Assembly: GCA_003522945.1 (NCBI GenBank)
Contig: DPHR01000057.1
Coordinates: 2,148 to 8,144 of the forward strand
DNA: 5,997 nt
Direction of reading: 5' to 3'
DNA from: Clostridiales bacterium
GTDB taxonomy: Bacteria > Bacillota > Clostridia > Oscillospirales > Oscillospiraceae
A model generated the notes under the pieces. The model ran no database searches, was not told where the DNA came from, and worked only from the letters and a program-made list of their open reading frames with translations. Position 1 is the stretch's first letter; the number at the start of each line of letters is the position of its first letter. The translations under genes and the position numbers were made by a program. This document shows positions 5,821 through 5,997 of this stretch, one piece after another.

Positions 5821-5872
5821 AAAGCACTCTCTTTCTCCCCGCTGCATATACTCCTTACAGGGGGTGGAACGG

Positions 5873-5997
5873 ATGATGGATATGGAAAAGCTGGGCGCGG
5901 AGCTGCTCTCCGGGCGGCAGGGCGGCGCGATCCGCGATATGGCCAACTCGCCCGAGGCGAAAAAGCTCGGCGCGGCGATCGATCCCGCCGCGGCGGA
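5873..5997 (+). CDS. Start of a gene of unknown function (truncated by window end)
   Basis: An open frame begins with ATG ATG (5873, 5876), with GGGGGTGG five bases upstream, and runs off the window after 41 codons. It reads MMDMEKLGAELLSGRQGG and continues with IRDMANSPEAKKLG near residues 20-33. Its composition (amphipathic, Ala/Gly/Leu-rich, with an SPEAKKL segment) recalls small uncharacterised clostridial proteins. It has no signal peptide, and no enzyme motif is visible in the part present. It diverges from the phosphoesterase gene, with only 52 bp between the two start codons. Codon use (GCG, CTC, CGG, ATC) matches the neighbouring genes. I do not recognise the family with certainty. 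Confidence 0.65.
   Translation, partial: MMDMEKLGAELLSGRQGGAIRDMANSPEAKKLGAAIDPAAA

Noticed and set aside
5821..5946. Extension of the phosphoesterase frame upstream to 5946.
   Set aside because: It would overlap the divergent gene start, adds residues unlike any member of the family, and the normal MRIAVFSDSHG start is present at 5820.

Overview
The window looks like chromosomal DNA of a GC-rich anaerobic Firmicute, most likely a gut clostridium of the Oscillospiraceae/Ruminococcaceae kind. This is inferred from several things seen together: GC-ending codons, purine-rich GGAG-type ribosome binding sites, SigA-like promoters, compact hairpin terminators, a BmrR-like MerR regulator and a dehydrogenase of the clostridial 2,4-diaminopentanoate dehydrogenase family. 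No tRNA, rRNA, CRISPR array, insertion sequence, phage gene or attachment site was seen.

Left part (1-1401, plus strand). A hairpin at 38-74 probably closes an upstream gene. A near-consensus promoter (111-139) leads into a broken reading frame that ends as a zinc-ribbon tail (188-341). It is probably the remnant of a larger secreted or membrane protein. A complete PfkB-family fructokinase-like gene follows (381-1337) and ends in a perfect 20-bp hairpin terminator.

Middle part (1404-3492, minus strand). A BmrR-like MerR regulator (start 3418, end 2558) lies directly upstream of a 340-residue NAD(P)-dependent dehydrogenase of the DapB/2,4-diaminopentanoate dehydrogenase superfamily (start 2475, end 1453). 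The 82-bp gap between them holds a promoter with a 19-bp spacer, the classical layout of a promoter activated by a MerR protein. This makes a self-contained regulator-enzyme unit whose inducer is probably related to the enzyme's substrate. Its own terminator (1404-1432) sits back to back with that of the convergent fructokinase.

Right part (3516-5820, minus strand). Three tightly packed genes form an operon: a YfcE/MJ0936-like metallophosphoesterase, an acyltransferase-3 integral membrane protein whose start overlaps the end of the first gene by 22 bp, and a chloramphenicol-acetyltransferase-fold protein coupled to it by an ATGA overlap. A 14-bp hairpin at 3520-3554 ends the operon. The two unrelated acyltransferases may act on the same product. 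Divergent from this operon, a plus-strand gene of unknown function starts at 5873 and runs off the window.

The most interesting points are the MerR-dehydrogenase unit with its 19-bp-spacer promoter, the coupled membrane/cytosolic acyltransferase pair, and the zinc-ribbon remnant behind an intact promoter.
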